The notes under the pieces were generated by a model, which was given only the letters and a program-made list of their open reading frames with translations, made no database searches and was not told the origin of the DNA. From Rodentibacter heidelbergensis (GTDB lineage: Bacteria; Pseudomonadota; Gammaproteobacteria; Enterobacterales; Pasteurellaceae): a DNA stretch of 64,000 nt. This document shows positions 62,929 to 64,000 of this stretch, in pieces. The translations under genes were made by a program, and so were the position numbers. Numbering within the stretch: position 1 is the stretch's first letter; each line of letters starts with the position of its first letter. Location: NCBI RefSeq assembly GCF_002000125.1, contig NZ_MLHH01000005.1, forward strand, positions 1-64,000, written 5' to 3'.

Positions 62929-64000
62929 ATGGGATTATCGCCTAATTTATATCGAGATGTTGGAGATTTCTCTCCCTTATCAACAGATGTGATTATCATC
63001 GGTGGTGGGGCAACCGGTGCGGGGATTGCCCGTGACTGTGCATTGCGGGGGATTTCCTGTATTTTATTGGAACGCCGTGATATTGCCACCGGTGCAACCG
63101 GGCGTAATCACGGGCTTTTACATAGTGGTGCCCGCTATGCTGTTAATGATCAAGAATCAGCAGAAGAATGTATTAAAGAAAACCGCATTTTGCGCCAAAT
63201 TGCCCGCCACTGTGTTGATGAAACGGAAGGGTTATTTATCACCTTACCTGAAGATTCCCTCGATTATCAAAAAACCTTCATTGAAAGCTGCACCAAATCC
63301 GGTATTGAAGCTGTGGCGATTGATCCTCAACTTGCCAAAATAATGGAACCTTCCGTTAATCCAAATTTAGTGGGCGCTGTAGTAGTGCCTGATGGCTCTA
63401 TTGATCCTTTCCGTTTAACTGCCTCCAATATGATGGATGCGGCAGAAAATGGTGCTAAAGTTTTCACCTACTGTGAAGTGAAAAATCTCATTCGGGAAGG
63501 CGGGAAAGTGATTGGTGTGGATGTTTATGATCATAAAAACAAAGTGAAACGCCAATTTTTTGCACCGGTGGTGGTGAATGCCAGTGGCATTTGGGGACAA
63601 GGGATTGCGGAATATGCGGATCTCAAAATAAAAATGTTCCCTGCCAAAGGCGCATTGCTGGTGATGGGACACCGTATCAATAAAATGGTGATTAACCGCT
63701 GTCGTAAACCGGCAGACGCCGATATTCTTGTGCCGGGTGATACCATTTGTGTGATTGGCACCACTTCCAGCCGTATTCCTTACGATCAAATTGACAATAT
63801 GGAAATTACCCCCGAAGAGGTGGATATTCTTTTCCGTGAAGGGGAAAAACTGGCGCCAAGTTTACGTCATACCCGTGTGCTTCGTGCTTATGCAGGGGTT
63901 AGACCATTAGTGGCAACGGATGATGATCCGTCCGGTCGGAATGTCAGCCGTGGTATTGTTTTATTGGATCATGCCGAGCGTGACGGCTTAGACGGATTTA
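62929..64000 (+). CDS. glpA: Anaerobic glycerol-3-phosphate dehydrogenase subunit A (partial, 3' end outside window)
   Basis: FAD-dependent oxidase of glycerol-3-phosphate in anaerobic respiration. 357 codons are present, open to the window end. ATG 62929 has GGGGG upstream. The dinucleotide motif IIIGGGATGAGIARDCALRG sits near residue 24, followed by ERRDIATGATGRNHGLLHSG and VVNASGIWG. glpB and glpC are expected downstream. Confidence 0.95.
   Translation, partial: MGLSPNLYRDVGDFSPLSTDVIIIGGGATGAGIARDCALRGISCILLERRDIATGATGRNHGLLHSGARYAVNDQESAEECIKENRILRQIARHCVDETEGLFITLPEDSLDYQKTFIESCTKSGIEAVAIDPQLAKIMEPSVNPNLVGAVVVPDGSIDPFRLTASNMMDAAENGAKVFTYCEVKNLIREGGKVIGVDVYDHKNKVKRQFFAPVVVNASGIWGQGIAEYADLKIKMFPAKGALLVMGHRINKMVINRCRKPADADILVPGDTICVIGTTSSRIPYDQIDNMEITPEEVDILFREGEKLAPSLRHTRVLRAYAGVRPLVATDDDPSGRNVSRGIVLLDHAERDGLDGF

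Overview
The window is chromosomal DNA of a Pasteurellaceae bacterium. The 9-base DNA uptake core AAGTGCGGT (Haemophilus-type USS) and its complement recur through it, both inside genes and in hairpins between genes. Gene content and order match Haemophilus influenzae block by block: uspA-alaS-csrA-galU, oapA-oapB-recO-rlmD-relA-dgkA, epmB/efp, yhdT-panF-DMT-fic-prmA-dusB-fis, napFDAGHBC, queA-tgt and glp genes with a protein D-type glpQ. B12-dependent metH, a cytosine-deaminase-like hydrolase and a large repeat-built trimeric autotransporter point away from H. influenzae itself. Aggregatibacter or a close relative is my inference, not proven by the sequence.

Layout: (1) 1-2897, the 3' part of a trimeric autotransporter adhesin built of near-identical repeats, then an antitoxin gene remnant. 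(2) 3193-9073, cpxRA, bamE and yejK on the minus strand, then yejLM on the plus strand. (3) 9074-10501, a small element with terminal inverted repeats and an orphan amidohydrolase. (4) 10646-24816, metH, aspA, groESL, ygfB-pepP, uspA, alaS, csrA and galU. (5) 25019-33786, minus-strand yeiH, dgkA-relA-rlmD-recO-oapB-oapA and epmB, with efp divergent. (6) 34680-37098, a type XI (Slam) secretion pair: a surface lipoprotein gene broken by a frameshift and its outer-membrane translocon. (7) 37110-42922, yhdT-panF, a DMT transporter, a class III Fic enzyme, prmA, dusB and fis. (8) 43274-49473, a complete periplasmic nitrate reductase operon. (9) 49554-56345, a SpoU methyltransferase, pssA, queA, tgt and eno, with a tiny hydrophobic peptide gene hidden between queA and tgt. 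(10) 56346-57243, a decayed IS481-family element. (11) 57330-64000, the glycerol/glycerophosphodiester regulon glpK, glpF, glpQ, glpT and glpA (cut by the window end).

How parts work together: GlpQ releases glycerol-3-phosphate from phosphodiesters, GlpT imports it, GlpF and GlpK supply it from glycerol, and GlpA oxidises it anaerobically. Consensus CRP sites lie in both divergent glp promoter regions. Anaerobic metabolism is also represented by Nap and by AspA. QueA and Tgt act in queuosine tRNA modification, and EpmB modifies the EF-P encoded beside it. CpxRA, BamE, YejM, OapA/B, Slam and the adhesin concern the cell envelope.

The items most worth a second look are the 23-codon hydrophobic ORF with its own terminator and a possible opposing RNA between queA and tgt (a type I toxin-antitoxin candidate), the Slam/cargo pair with a frameshift at a C5 tract, the ~195 bp element at 9096-9290, the amidohydrolase with a glutamine where cytosine deaminase has its catalytic glutamate, and the mosaic repeats of the adhesin. 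No tRNA, rRNA or CRISPR array was recognised.
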